A DNA stretch of 64,000 nucleotides from Micromonospora sp. WMMD812 (GTDB lineage Bacteria > Actinomycetota > Actinomycetes > Mycobacteriales > Micromonosporaceae), in contig NZ_CP114904.1 in assembly GCF_027497215.1 (NCBI RefSeq), positions 4,052,001 to 4,116,000 of the forward strand, read 5' to 3'. The translations under genes and the position numbers were made by a program. Every line of letters starts with the position of its first letter. Position 1 is the first letter of the stretch. A model generated the notes under the pieces. The model searched no databases. It was given only the letters and a program-made list of their open reading frames with translations, and was not told where the DNA came from. This document shows positions 41,907 through 51,139 of the stretch, one piece after another.

Positions 41907-44183
41907 TCAACGTTGCGGCGACGGGGTCGCCGGGCGGAAACGGCGGAGGCGGAGGCTGTTGGCGACCACGAACACCGAGGAGAGGGCCATCGTGGCGCCG
42001 GCGATCATCGGGTTGAGCAGCCCGGCGGCGGCCAGCGGCAGGGCCGCGACGTTGTAACCGAAGGCCCAGAACAGGTTGCCCCGGATGGTGTTCAGGGTGC
42101 GCCGGGCCAGCCGGATCGCGTCCACCGCGGCGGTCAGGTCACCCCGGACCAGGGTCAGGTCGGACGCCTCGATCGCCACGTCGGTGCCGGTCCCCATGGC
42201 CAGGCCCAGGTCGGCCCGGGCCAGCGCCGCCGCGTCGTTGACCCCGTCGCCGACCATGGCGACCGTCCGCCCCTCGGCCTGCAGCCGCGCGACGACGTCG
42301 ACCTTGTCCGTCGGCAGCACCTCGGCGATCACCTCGGTGATGCCGACCTCGGCCGCCACCGCGCGGGCGACCGTGGCGTTGTCGCCGGTGAGCAGCACCG
42401 GACGCAGCCCGAGGTCGCGCAGCTGGGCCACCGCGGCGCGGCTGGTCGGCTTGACCAGGTCGGCGACCGCGAGGACGCCCCGCGCCCGCCCGTCCCAGCC
42501 GGCCAGCACCGCCGTCCGGCCCGCGGCCTCCGCGTCGGTCGCCGCCCGCTCCACCTCCAGGGGTACGTCGAGCCCTCGCTCGCGCAGCAGCCGGAGCCGG
42601 CCGACCAGCACCGCACGCCCCTCCACGGAGCCGGTCACGCCCAGCCCCTCGACGTTGGCGAAGCCGGTGACCGGCGGCAGCGCGCCGGCCTCGGCCGCAC
42701 CGGCTGCCACCGCCCGGGCGATCGGGTGCTCGGAGGCGGCCTCCAGCGCCCCGGCCAGCCGGAGCAGCTCGTCGGCCTGGGTGCCGTTGGCGGGCAGCAC
42801 GTCCACCAGGGTCATCCGCCCGGTGGTCACCGTGCCGGTCTTGTCCAGCACGACGGTGTCGACCTTCCGGGTGCTCTCCAGCACCTCAGGTCCCTTGATC
42901 AGGACGCCGAGCTGGGCACCCCGGCCGGTGCCGACCAGCAGCGCGGTCGGCGTGGCCAGCCCGAGCGCGCAGGGGCAGGCGATGATCAGCACGGCCACCG
43001 CGGCGGTGAACGCGGCGGTCGGCCCCGCCCCGGTGCCGAGCCACCAGCCGAGGGTGCCGACGGCCAGGGCGATGACGACCGGGACGAAGACTCCGGAGAT
43101 CCGGTCGGCCAGCCGCTGCACGGCCGCCTTGCCGCTCTGGGCCTCCTCGACCAGGCGGGCCATCTGGGCCAGCTGGGTGTCGGCGCCGACCCGGGTCGCG
43201 GTGACCACCAGCCGGCCGCCCGCGTTCACCGTGGCGCCGACCACCGCGTCGCCCGGGCCGACCTCGACCGGAACGGACTCCCCGGTCAGCATGCTCGCGT
43301 CGACGGCCGACGTGCCCTCGTCGACCACGCCGTCGGTGGCGATCTTCTCCCCCGGCCGGACCACGAACCGGTCCCCGACGGCCAGCTGGTCGGCCGGGAT
43401 CCGCGTCTCCACCCCGCCGCGCAGCACCGCGACGTCGCGGGCGCCGAGTTCGAGCAGGGCGCGCAGCGCGGCCCCGGCGGTCCGCTTCGAGCGGGCCTCG
43501 AAGTAGCGGCCGGCGAGGATGAACGCGGTCACCCCGGCCGCCGCCTCCAGGTAGATGTTCCCGGCGCCGTCGGAGCGGGTGATGTCGAACCGGAAGGCAT
43601 GCGTCATCCCGGGCATCCCGGCGTCGCCCAGGAAGAGCGCCCAGAGCGACCACCCGAACGCGGCCAGCGTGCCCACCGAGACCAGGGTGTCCATGGTGGC
43701 GGCGCCGTGCCGCAAGTTGATCAATGCGGCCCGGTGGAACGGCAGGCCGCCCCACACCACGACCGGCGCGGCCAGGGTCAGCGACAGCCACTGCCAGTAG
43801 TCGAACTGCCAGGCCGGCACCATGGCCAGCACGATCACCGGCACGGTCAGCGCCACGGACGCCCAGAGCCGGGTACGCAGCCCGCGCAGCTCGTCGACCG
43901 GCTCGGCGGAGGCGGACGTACCGACCGAGGCGGGTGGGGGCGGCAGCGCCGCCGTGTAGCCGGTCTTCTCCACGGTCGCGATCAGGTCGTCCGTGGTGAC
44001 GTCGTCGGCGTACCGGACGGTGGCCTTCTCGGTGGCGTAGTTGACCGTGGCGGTGACGCCCTCCATCCGGTTCAGCTTCTTCTCGATGCGGGCCGCACAG
44101 GAGGCGCAGGTCATACCGCCGATGGCGAGCTCGATCAGGTTCGGTGCCGTCGGCAGCGGCGTACTGCTGGTGGTGGTCATCAC
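41907..44183 (-). CDS. copA: CopA-type Cu(I)-exporting P1B ATPase
   Basis: 758 residues; GTG 44183 or ATG 44180. One N-terminal metal-binding domain with [19 protein letters not shown] motif in the membrane ([16 protein letters not shown]), TGES in [16 protein letters not shown] phosphorylation site, HP motif (SEHPIARAV), [37 protein letters not shown] and a C-terminal pair of helices with [36 protein letters not shown]. Exports Cu(I) from the cytosol. Third gene of copZ-secreted protein-copA. Confidence 0.97.
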   Translation of the reverse strand: MMTTTSSTPLPTAPNLIELAIGGMTCASCAARIEKKLNRMEGVTATVNYATEKATVRYADDVTTDDLIATVEKTGYTAALPPPPASVGTSASAEPVDELRGLRTRLWASVALTVPVIVLAMVPAWQFDYWQWLSLTLAAPVVVWGGLPFHRAALINLRHGAATMDTLVSVGTLAAFGWSLWALFLGDAGMPGMTHAFRFDITRSDGAGNIYLEAAAGVTAFILAGRYFEARSKRTAGAALRALLELGARDVAVLRGGVETRIPADQLAVGDRFVVRPGEKIATDGVVDEGTSAVDASMLTGESVPVEVGPGDAVVGATVNAGGRLVVTATRVGADTQLAQMARLVEEAQSGKAAVQRLADRISGVFVPVVIALAVGTLGWWLGTGAGPTAAFTAAVAVLIIACPCALGLATPTALLVGTGRGAQLGVLIKGPEVLESTRKVDTVVLDKTGTVTTGRMTLVDVLPANGTQADELLRLAGALEAASEHPIARAVAAGAAEAGALPPVTGFANVEGLGVTGSVEGRAVLVGRLRLLRERGLDVPLEVERAATDAEAAGRTAVLAGWDGRARGVLAVADLVKPTSRAAVAQLRDLGLRPVLLTGDNATVARAVAAEVGITEVIAEVLPTDKVDVVARLQAEGRTVAMVGDGVNDAAALARADLGLAMGTGTDVAIEASDLTLVRGDLTAAVDAIRLARRTLNTIRGNLFWAFGYNVAALPLAAAGLLNPMIAGATMALSSVFVVANSLRLRRFRPATPSPQR

Positions 44184-44192
44184 GGTTCCCGT

Positions 44193-45179
44193 TCAGTCGT
44201 GCCCGTGACCGGGCTCGCCGTGTTCGGCGTCGCCGGTCGGGGTGGGTGCGCTCGGGGCGGGCGCGGGGCTGCCCGGCGCGTCGGCCGGGCCGGCGGGAGC
44301 CGCCGCGGCGCCGGCCACGACGGTGAACTCCGCGGTGCGCACCTTCCCGCCGTGCTTGAAGTCGAGGTAGAGCCGGTAGGCGCCGACGGACGGCACCTCG
44401 GCGAAGAAGGTCACGGCCGGCCCGGGCGCGGTCCGCCCGTCGCCGGGCGTGCCGTCCGGGTGCACGTGCAGGTACGCCAGGTCGCCCTGGCGCAGGGCCA
44501 CCAGGTGGCCGTACGCGCCGAGGTAGGGCTCCAGCTCGGTGACCGGAACACCGCCCCGGCTGACCGTCAGGGTCAGCTCCGCGGTGCGGCCGGGCTGCGG
44601 GCTGCCGGCCAGGGTGACCGTGTAGCCGTCGACCGTGGTGCTGGTCGCCGGCGGCGGCAGCGGCCGCTCGGTCAGCGGGCCGGGGACGGTGAGGTCGACA
44701 CCGAGCGTCAGTGGCCCACCCCCGGTGGGGGTGAAGTCGGCGAACGCGCGCCACGCGCCGGGCCCGTCGAGTGGGGAGGCGACCCGCCAGGTGCCGTCCG
44801 TCCCCAGCTCGGGGTGCACGTGCCGGAAGCCGGAGAGGTCGCGGCGCGTCACGATCAGGTGCATCCGCTTGTCGTGTGCCACGTCGTACGCGGTCACCGG
44901 CCGGCCGTCCGGCCCGGTGATCTGGAAGGCGAACTCGCCGGCCGGTGCGGTGACCGGCGCGAGGGTGTAGCCGCGGTCGGAGACGAGCAGGCCGCCCGGC
45001 AGGTGCCCGGACCCGCTCTCCTCGCCGCCGGTCGCGCCGTGCCCGGCGCGGGTGGTGGTGTCGTGGCGGGATTCGGCGGCCGGGGAGACGGGGCCGGCCA
45101 CCTGGCCGAGCCCGTACGCCGCGCCGAACACCGCCGCGAGGCCGAGCGCGAAGCCGCTCAGCTTCATCGTGGTGTTCAT
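44193..45179 (-). CDS. Secreted/anchored protein with duplicated HVHP domains in the copper operon
   Basis: 328 residues. N-terminal hydrophobic segment (MKLSGFALGLAAVFGAAYGLG), then two related beta-rich domains. Residues 70-165 carry HLIVTRRDLSGFRHVHPEL (107-125) and residues 186-290 carry HLVALRQGDLAYLHVHPDG (225-243). His, Arg and HVHP align without gaps. A Pro/Ala and His-rich tail (GDAEHGEPGHGHD) follows. The duplicated His sets are good copper ligands. It lies between copZ (26 bases) and copA (9 bases) on one strand. Likely binds or hands over copper outside the membrane. I do not know a named family. Confidence 0.85.
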   Translation of the reverse strand: MNTTMKLSGFALGLAAVFGAAYGLGQVAGPVSPAAESRHDTTTRAGHGATGGEESGSGHLPGGLLVSDRGYTLAPVTAPAGEFAFQITGPDGRPVTAYDVAHDKRMHLIVTRRDLSGFRHVHPELGTDGTWRVASPLDGPGAWRAFADFTPTGGGPLTLGVDLTVPGPLTERPLPPPATSTTVDGYTVTLAGSPQPGRTAELTLTVSRGGVPVTELEPYLGAYGHLVALRQGDLAYLHVHPDGTPGDGRTAPGPAVTFFAEVPSVGAYRLYLDFKHGGKVRTAEFTVVAGAAAAPAGPADAPGSPAPAPSAPTPTGDAEHGEPGHGHD

Positions 45180-45205
45180 CCTGGCCCCTCGTTGTCAGGC
45201 GCCGG

Positions 45206-45415
45206 TCACGCGTCGACGAGGTCGTAGCCGGCCTCGTCGACCGCGGCGCGCACGGACGCGGTGTCCAGCGGGCTCTCGCTGCTGACGGTGACCTGGCCGC
45301 TGGCCAGGTCGACCCGGACGTCGTCGACGCCCGCGATCGCGCCGATCTCGGCGCTGACCGCGCTGACACAGTGCCCGCAGGTCATGCCCTGCACCTGGTA
45401 CGTCGTGGTGACCAT
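45206..45415 (-). CDS. copZ: CopZ-like copper chaperone (HMA domain)
   Basis: 69 residues, beta-alpha-beta-beta-alpha-beta fold: YQVQGMTCGHCVSAVSAEIGAIAGVDDVRVDLASGQVTVSSESPLDTASVRAAVDEAGYDLVDA. MTCGHC is the Cu(I) site. First gene of the copZ-44193-copA operon, with ggaagggaggg in front and a CsoR-like operator 28 bases upstream. Passes Cu(I) to CopA. Confidence 0.94.
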   Translation of the reverse strand: MVTTTYQVQGMTCGHCVSAVSAEIGAIAGVDDVRVDLASGQVTVSSESPLDTASVRAAVDEAGYDLVDA

Positions 45416-45442
45416 CGGACCCTCCCTTCCACCGCCTCAGCC

Positions 45443-45459
45443 TATACCCCCCAGGGGTA
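45443..45459. promoter_or_regulatory. CsoR operator 1 (copZ side)
   Basis: TATACCCCCCAGGGGTA; the core TACCCCCCAGGGGTA is identical to operator 3 and is the known CsoR site (GC-rich palindrome with AT ends). It overlaps the presumed copZ promoter (TATAGGC on the minus strand). Confidence 0.85.
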
Positions 45460-45494
45460 AAGCGAGGACGGACTCCGCCCTGTCGGTGTACCGG

Positions 45495-45509
45495 TACCCG
45501 GTGGGGGTA
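45495..45509. promoter_or_regulatory. CsoR-like site 2, degenerate, midway
   Basis: TACCCGGTGGGGGTA keeps TACCC and GGGGTA of the CsoR core but differs in the central four bases. It sits between the two strong operators. Confidence 0.5.
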
Positions 45510-45531
45510 TCCGCCACGAGGAGGACCATAC

Positions 45532-45548
45532 CATACCCCCCAGGGGTA
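45532..45548. promoter_or_regulatory. CsoR operator 3 (csoR side)
   Basis: The core TACCCCCCAGGGGTA lies just before TATCCT (45552-45557), a -10 placed 7 bases from the csoR ATG. The operator therefore covers the -10/-35 spacer of the csoR promoter, so autorepression is expected. Confidence 0.85.
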
Positions 45549-45564
45549 GGCTATCCTTGTCCGC

Positions 45565-45861
45565 ATGACCACACCCACTCCGATCCGCGGATACACCGCC
45601 AGCAAGGACCAGCTGCTCGCGCGGCTGCGGCGCGTCGAGGGGCAGGTCCGCGGCGTCGAGAAGATGGTCGACGACGACCGCTACTGCATCGACGTGCTCA
45701 CCCAGATCTCCGCCATCCAGGCCGCGCTCGACAAGGTCGCCCTCGGCCTGCTCGACGGGCACGCGCGGCACTGCATGCACGAGGGGGCGGCCGAGGGCCG
45801 CGCCGACGAGATGGCCAGCGAGATGATGGCCGCGGTCGGCCGCCTGATGAAGCGCGGCTGA
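45565..45861 (+). CDS. csoR: CsoR-type copper-sensing repressor
   Basis: 98 residues, all-helical DUF156 fold: SKDQLLARLRRVEGQVRGVEKMVDDDRYCIDVLTQISAIQAALDKVALGLLDGHARHCMHEG. The Cu(I) ligands Cys (RYCID) and H-x3-C (HARHC) are all present. No Shine-Dalgarno sequence; TATCCT 7 bases before ATG suggests a leaderless mRNA. It would repress both its own promoter and copZ through the three upstream sites and release when Cu(I) binds. Confidence 0.95.
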   Translation: MTTPTPIRGYTASKDQLLARLRRVEGQVRGVEKMVDDDRYCIDVLTQISAIQAALDKVALGLLDGHARHCMHEGAAEGRADEMASEMMAAVGRLMKRG

Positions 45862-45864
45862 CCC

Positions 45865-48030
45865 TCAGCCGGGGTCGAGGCGTACCCGGCGCAGCAGTTG
45901 GGCGTTCAGCGCCACCACGATGGTGGACGCGGACATCAGCACCGCGGCGAGCGCCGGGCTCAGCGCGAGACCGGCCCAGGCCAGGACCCCGGCCGCCAGC
46001 GGGAGCGCGACGACGTTGTAGCCCGCCGCCCAGGCGAGGTTCTGGAGCATCTTCCGGTACGACGCGCGAGAGAGCCGGATCACCGCCGTGACGCCCCGCG
46101 GGTCCGACGAGGCGAGCACCACCCCGGCCGACTCGATCGCGACGTCGGTGCCGGCGCCGATCGCGATGCCGACGTCGGCCCGGGCCAGCGCCGGGGCGTC
46201 GTTCACCCCGTCGCCGACCATCGCCACGGTCAGCCCGCGCCGCTGCAACTCGGTCACCCTGCCGTCCTTGTCCGCCGGCAGCACCTCGGCGAAGACCTCG
46301 TCACCGGGGCCGAAGCCGAGGTCGGCGGCGACCGCCTCGGCGACCGGGCGGGCGTCGCCGGTGATCATGGCGATGGTCCGGACGCCCTGGGCCCGCAGCT
46401 CCGCGATCGCCTCCCGCGCCGCCGGGCGCACCTCGTCGGTCAACGCGAGCGCGCCGAGCACGGTGCGCGGCAGCCGGACCAGATACAGCACCGCCGCACC
46501 CCGAGCGGACCACCGGTCCACCGCCGGGACCAGCTCGTCGGGCAGCCGCACGCCCAGCTCCCGCACCAGCGCCGGCCCACCCACCGCGTACTCCGTGCCG
46601 TCGACGGTGGCCTGCACACCGCGGCCCGGCAGCGACCGGAAGCCCGTCGCCCGGGTGGCGCCGCCCCGCTCACCCGCCGCCGCCACGATGGCCCGGGCCA
46701 GCGGATGCTCGCTGTCGGACTCGACGCCGGCGGCCAGCCGCAGCAGTTCGTCACGGTCGACGCCGGACACCGCGGCCCGGTCGGTGACCGCGTGCTCGCC
46801 CCGTGTCAGAGTCCCGGTCTTGTCGAAGAGGACCGCGTCGACGGTCCGCATCCGCTCCAGCGCGAGCCGGTCCTTCACCAGGATCCCGGAGCGCGCGGCC
46901 AGCGCCGTGGAGAGCGCGATCACCAGCGGGATCGCCAGGCCGAGCGCGTGCGGGCAGGCGATCACCAGGACCGTCACGGCGCGGACCACCGCCTCGTCGA
47001 CCCGGTGGAGCGCCGTCCAGACCAGCACCGTGACCAGGGCGGTGGCCGTGGCCAGGTAGAAGAGCGCGGCGGCGAACCGGTCGGCGAGCAGCTGCGCGCG
47101 GCCGCTGGACTGCTGCGCCTCGGCGACCATCCGCTGGATGCCGGCGAGCGTGGTCTGCTCGCCGACCGCCTCGACCCGCACCCGGAGCGCCGAGTCGGTG
47201 GCCACGGTGCCGGCCACCACCCGGTCCCCGACCGCCCGCGGCACCGGACGGGATTCGCCGGTGATCATCGACTCGTCCAGTTCGGCGGCACCGTCCACCA
47301 CCCGGCCGTCCGCCGGCACCCGACCGCCCGGCCGGACCAGCACCACGTCCCCGACCCGCAGGTCGGCGACCGGGGCCGGCTCGACCCGCCCGTCCGCAGC
47401 CACCCGCTCGGCCTGGTCGGGCAGGAGCGCGGCGAGCGCGGCGAGCGCCCCCCGGGCCTGCCCGATGGCCCGCATCTCCTGCCAGTGGCCGAGCAGCATG
47501 ATGGTGACCAGCGCGGCGAGCTCCCACCAGAAGTCGAGGTCGAAGGCGCCCAGGCTGGTGGCGAGCGACGCCACGTACGCGACGGTGATCGCCATGGCGA
47601 CCAGCAGCATCATGCCCGGCGCCCGGTCCCGCACCTCGCGCACGGCGCCGACCAGGAACGGCCACCCGCCCCACCAGAACACCACCGAACCCAGCACCGG
47701 GCCCACCCAGGACCGGCCGGGAAACGCCAGCTCATAGCCGAACCACTCCATCACCAGGTGGCTGGTGACCACGACCGGCGCGGTGAGCACCAGGCAGAGC
47801 CAGAACCGCCGCCGGAACATCTCCGGGTCGTGCCCGGCGTGCTTGTCGTGCCCGCCCCGGCCGCCGTGCCCGCCTCGACCGCCGTGCCCACCCTGACCGC
47901 CGTGCCCGCCTGCAGCGGCGCCGTGCGCACCCGCGCCGCCGGCGTGGGCGCCCCGGCCGCCGTGCCCGGGATGGCCGGCGGGCGGCGGTGTGCCGTGATC
48001 CGGCGAGGACTGCGACGGGTGCGCGGACAT
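45865..48030 (-). CDS. CopB-type P1B ATPase with His/Gly-rich N-terminus
   Basis: 721 residues. N-terminal HGG/RGG repeats (about 15-68) with 14 or so His. Membrane motif CPH (VIACPHALGLAIPLVIAL) instead of CPC, the mark of the CopB (P1B-3) group. SMITGESRPVP, FDKTGTLTRGEHAV, SEHPLARAI and [42 protein letters not shown] complete the ATPase. Likely copper export, substrate form Cu(I) or Cu(II) unresolved. It ends 3 bases from csoR on the other strand. No CsoR-like site was found in front of it. Confidence 0.93.
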   Translation of the reverse strand: MSAHPSQSSPDHGTPPPAGHPGHGGRGAHAGGAGAHGAAAGGHGGQGGHGGRGGHGGRGGHDKHAGHDPEMFRRRFWLCLVLTAPVVVTSHLVMEWFGYELAFPGRSWVGPVLGSVVFWWGGWPFLVGAVREVRDRAPGMMLLVAMAITVAYVASLATSLGAFDLDFWWELAALVTIMLLGHWQEMRAIGQARGALAALAALLPDQAERVAADGRVEPAPVADLRVGDVVLVRPGGRVPADGRVVDGAAELDESMITGESRPVPRAVGDRVVAGTVATDSALRVRVEAVGEQTTLAGIQRMVAEAQQSSGRAQLLADRFAAALFYLATATALVTVLVWTALHRVDEAVVRAVTVLVIACPHALGLAIPLVIALSTALAARSGILVKDRLALERMRTVDAVLFDKTGTLTRGEHAVTDRAAVSGVDRDELLRLAAGVESDSEHPLARAIVAAAGERGGATRATGFRSLPGRGVQATVDGTEYAVGGPALVRELGVRLPDELVPAVDRWSARGAAVLYLVRLPRTVLGALALTDEVRPAAREAIAELRAQGVRTIAMITGDARPVAEAVAADLGFGPGDEVFAEVLPADKDGRVTELQRRGLTVAMVGDGVNDAPALARADVGIAIGAGTDVAIESAGVVLASSDPRGVTAVIRLSRASYRKMLQNLAWAAGYNVVALPLAAGVLAWAGLALSPALAAVLMSASTIVVALNAQLLRRVRLDPG

Positions 48031-48376
48031 GACTCCACCATGCCCGTCCGGTCGGCCCGCGGGGTTCCTTCCCCGCCACCCGCACCGCCGACACCGGCCG
48101 CGCGAACCGGCGTCGGGGGGCGAGCCTGGTTAGCATTCCGACGATGGCTCTCCGGATTCCGTACCGCCCGGCCCGCTCCGGCCCCCCGGCCCGCTCCCGC
48201 CGCCGGGCGCCGACCGCCGCCCGCGGCCGGTCCGGCCCGAGCGCCCCGCTCACGGTACGCAGCCGTTCTGCCACCCTCGGCCGTGGTGGGGCGTCCGCTC
48301 CGGCGATCGTCCGGCGTCGCTGAACCGATCGTCCCGCCGGCACGTACCCCGCCTCGGATTCGTTGGGAGACTCGCA
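48031..48376. other. 346-base intergenic region, no gene called
   Basis: It separates divergent copB-like and YibE/F-like genes. It contains GGTTAGCATTCC (48129-48140) and an Arg/Pro-rich 59-codon frame from 48144 that does not look like protein. It probably holds both promoters; no clear -10/-35 or repeat was seen. Confidence 0.5.
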
Positions 48377-49747
48377 TTGGGCGCCGACCACACCCGTCCC
48401 GCTCCGTCCACCCCGCCGCGGGTGCGACGGATCCTCGTCGCGACGGTGGTCCCGCTCGTCCTCGCCACCGTGGTCGCCGCCCTGGTGCTCTGGCCGTGGA
48501 ACGCGCCGGAGCCGGACGCCGGCGCCGACGTGCCGAGGTACCACGGCACGGTCACCCGGGTGGTCACCGAGCCCTGCCCGCCCGCTCCGGAGAGCCCGGA
48601 GGGCACGCCGCAGACCGGATCGGGCCCGTGCGGCACGGTCGGCGTACGGGTCGACAGCGGCCCGCGGACGGGTCAGCAGGTGGAGACCCCGATCCCGGAC
48701 GGGCCCGGGGCGCCGACCGTCGAGGTCGGCGACGAGATCATCCTGGTCGAGCTGACCGACCCGGCCGACCCCACGTCGAGCAGCTGGAACATCGCCGAGC
48801 ACCAGCGCGGCAAGCCGCTGATCTGGCTGGCCGTGGTCTTCGCCGCCGCCATCGTCGCGTTCGGCCGGTGGCGGGGCCTGGCCGCGCTCGCCGGCCTGGC
48901 CGCGAGCTTCGCCATCCTGCTCACCTTCGTGCTGCCCGGGATCAGCGCGGGCCGCTCGCCCCTGCTGGTCGCGGTGGTCGGCGCCGCGCTGATCATGTTC
49001 GTGGTGCTCTACCTGACGCACGGGGTGAATGCGCAGACGTCGGTGGCCGTCCTGGGCACCCTGGGCAGCCTGGTGCTCACCGGAGCCCTCGGCACCGTGG
49101 CCACCGCCGCCACCCACCTCACCGGCTTCGGCAGCGAGGACGCCACCACGCTGTCGATGTTCCAGGCCGACGTGGACCTGCACGGTCTGCTGCTGGCGGG
49201 CATCATCATCGGTTCGCTCGGCGTGCTCGACGACGTCACCGTCACCCAGGCGGCCACGGTCACCGAGCTGGCCCACGCGAACCCGGGGTTGTCCCGGCTC
49301 CAGCTCTACCGCGCGGCGACCCGGGTCGGCCGGGCGCACATCGCCTCGACGGTGAACACCATCGTGCTGGCGTACGCCGGCGCCTCCCTGCCGTTGCTGC
49401 TCCTGCTGACCGCCGACTCGCGGGGGGTGAGCCAGATCCTCACCAGCGAGTTCCTGGCCCAGGAGATCGTCCGCAGCGCGGTCGCCACGCTCGGTCTGAT
49501 CGCCGCCGTCCCGCTGACCACCGGGCTGGCCGCGCTGGTGACCACGGCCGGTCGTGGCGACGCGGCCGAGGACGCCGAGGCGGCGGCGCCGCCCACCCCA
49601 CCGGCCGCCCGGCCGGCACCGGACCGGGCCGAGGCGCTGGAGGCACTCAGCGCCGGCCGGGCCGGCCCGACACGGAATCCGGAACCATCCCCCGCCGCCC
49701 ACCCGGGGTGGCCCGACCCGGACAGGAGCACGGACAGCGCATGGTGA
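48377..49747 (+). CDS. YibE/F-family membrane protein
   Basis: 456 residues from TTG 48377 (GGGAGA upstream); GTG 48419, before RRILVATVV, is possible. One helix, a ~90-residue outside domain (VPRYHGTVTRVVTEPCPPA, EVGDEIILVEL), then seven or eight helices with WLAVVFAAAIVAFGRWRGLAALAGLAASFAILL, GSLGVLDDVTVTQAATVTELA and RAHIASTVNTIVLAYAGASLPLLLLL, the YibE/F core. Pro/Ala-rich cytoplasmic tail. Function unresolved in the family. Confidence 0.92.
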   Translation: MGADHTRPAPSTPPRVRRILVATVVPLVLATVVAALVLWPWNAPEPDAGADVPRYHGTVTRVVTEPCPPAPESPEGTPQTGSGPCGTVGVRVDSGPRTGQQVETPIPDGPGAPTVEVGDEIILVELTDPADPTSSSWNIAEHQRGKPLIWLAVVFAAAIVAFGRWRGLAALAGLAASFAILLTFVLPGISAGRSPLLVAVVGAALIMFVVLYLTHGVNAQTSVAVLGTLGSLVLTGALGTVATAATHLTGFGSEDATTLSMFQADVDLHGLLLAGIIIGSLGVLDDVTVTQAATVTELAHANPGLSRLQLYRAATRVGRAHIASTVNTIVLAYAGASLPLLLLLTADSRGVSQILTSEFLAQEIVRSAVATLGLIAAVPLTTGLAALVTTAGRGDAAEDAEAAAPPTPPAARPAPDRAEALEALSAGRAGPTRNPEPSPAAHPGWPDPDRSTDSAW

Positions 49748-49859
49748 CACTCCGCAGCGTGATCGCGCGGGCAGGGCGGACTGACGACCGCGTCACTGAT
49801 CACCCAGCGCAATGGCGAAATGACGCTTTTAGTCGGCATCCGGACGTAGATCCCCAGGA

Positions 49860-50034
49860 GGACTCTCGGGTAACCTCGCTGCCGGTCACCGACGAAGGCG
49901 CGCAGCGGCGCCTGCGGTGCCGCCGCCCAATCGCCACCTGGCGAGCCGGGAACCCAGGTACGTGGGGTGAATCCGCGACAGCGGTAGGGGCCACTTCCGC
50001 CCCGAACCCGTCAGCTAACCCGGTCGGCGGTCGA
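49860..50034 (+). ncRNA. ydaO/yuaA c-di-AMP riboswitch
   Basis: Near its 3' end lies CCCGAACCCGTCAGCTAACC (50001-50020), the most conserved strip of the ydaO RNA, followed by CGGTCGGCGG. Upstream are GGTGAATCCGCGA (about 49967-49980) and GAGCCGGGAACCCAGGTA (about 49942-49960), the other conserved parts. The ribosome binding site GGAAGGGAA starts directly after it and the GTG is at 50049. It controls the following cell-wall gene; c-di-AMP binding usually turns expression off. Exact ends are approximate. Confidence 0.88.
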
Positions 50035-50048
50035 CGGAAGGGAACACT

Positions 50049-51068
50049 GTGACGGCACCCCTACGCCGCTGGTTGACACCTGTGGTGGCCGTGTTCGCCG
50101 CGCTCACCGTGCTCGCCGGGCCCCTACCGGCGTCCGCGGCGCCGAACCCGACGACGCCCTCCGGGCACGAGGAGGACGCCGAGCCCAAGCTGCTCACCGA
50201 TGTGATCGAGCTGACCAACCGCAACTACACGGCGGCGAAGGCCAAGCTCGAGAAGTCCAAGAAGCGCCAGCTGGAGCTGGCCCTCGAGGTGGAGCGGGCC
50301 CAGGCCGAGTTGGACGCGCTGGCTCCGCAGGTCTCCGAGATCGCGGCCCAGTCGTACCGGACCGGGCGGATCGGCGCGATGGCGATGCTGCTGGAGAGCA
50401 GGTCGCCCGACTCGTTCGTCGAGCGGGCGAACGGCCTCGACGAGCTGAACCTGGTCAACTCGCAGAAGCTGGCCGAGGTCAACGCGGTCAAGAACCGCGC
50501 CGAGCTGGCCAAGCTGGCGATCGACACCGAGGTCCGCGAGCAGCAGAAGCAGGCCGCCATCATGGCCAAGCAGAAGCGCGACGCGGACAAGGCGCTGGCC
50601 CTGGTCGGCGGCAAGGGCTTCACCGGCGGCCTGGTGTCCGCCACGTCCCCGGTCGCCCGGGTCGGCCCCGGCCGGAGCGCCGACGGCGACTGGAAGCCGG
50701 AATCCTGCAGCGAGGACGACCCGACCACGTCGGGGTGCGTCACGCCGCGCACGCTGCACGCGTACAAGGAGGTCAAGCGGGCCGGCTTCAACCGGTTCGT
50801 CGGCTGCTACCGCTCCGGTGGCCCCTGGGAGCACCCGAAGGGCCGGGCCTGCGACTGGTCGCTGCAGAAGAGCGGCTTCGCACCGTGGCACAACAACGAC
50901 ACCCGGATGTACGGCAACAACCTCGCCGCGTTCCTGATCCGCAACGCCGACCGGCTCGGCATCTACTACGTGATCTGGAACCGGCAGATCTGGTTCCCGG
51001 CAACCGGCTGGAAGTCCTACAGCGGGCCCTCCAACCACACGGACCACGTACACATGTCGCTGCTGTAG
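50049..51068 (+). CDS. Secreted coiled-coil protein with ARB_07466-like C-terminal domain
   Basis: 339 residues, GTG start. Signal peptide LRRWLTPVVAVFAALTVLAGPLPASA (cleavage about 30). A long coiled coil (about 45-180: LTDVIELTNRNYTAAKAKLEKSKKRQLELALEVERAQAELDALAPQVSEIAAQSYRTG) resembles the N-terminus of actinobacterial peptidoglycan hydrolase regulators. The C-terminal domain (VTPRTLHAYKEVKRAGFNRFVGCYRSGGPWEHPKGRACDW, NHTDHVHMSLL) is ARB_07466-like, a possible peptidoglycan-binding or peptidase-like fold with His/Asp. Preceded by a c-di-AMP riboswitch, which fits a cell-wall role. Confidence 0.9.
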   Translation: MTAPLRRWLTPVVAVFAALTVLAGPLPASAAPNPTTPSGHEEDAEPKLLTDVIELTNRNYTAAKAKLEKSKKRQLELALEVERAQAELDALAPQVSEIAAQSYRTGRIGAMAMLLESRSPDSFVERANGLDELNLVNSQKLAEVNAVKNRAELAKLAIDTEVREQQKQAAIMAKQKRDADKALALVGGKGFTGGLVSATSPVARVGPGRSADGDWKPESCSEDDPTTSGCVTPRTLHAYKEVKRAGFNRFVGCYRSGGPWEHPKGRACDWSLQKSGFAPWHNNDTRMYGNNLAAFLIRNADRLGIYYVIWNRQIWFPATGWKSYSGPSNHTDHVHMSLL

Positions 51069-51084
51069 CGACCCGCCGGACCCG

Positions 51085-51122
51085 GAAGAGGGCCGCTCCG
51101 CGTAGGCGGGGCGGCCCTCTTC
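51085..51122. terminator. Bidirectional terminator between convergent genes
   Basis: GAAGAGGGCCGCTCCGC (51085-51101) pairs with GCGGGGCGGCCCTCTTC (51106-51122) around GTAG, one G-U pair. It lies between the cell-wall gene and the carbonic anhydrase gene. Confidence 0.85.
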
Positions 51123-51139
51123 GCGTACGTCCGGAGCGC

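Noticed and set aside
48144..48323. 59-codon ORF in the gap before the YibE/F gene
   Set aside because: Arg/Pro/Ala-rich with no ribosome site or coding-like pattern; kept as intergenic.
45898..50052. A 1384-codon plus-strand open frame
   Set aside because: Runs over the CopB-type gene and then over the YibE/F gene in another frame; no family match.
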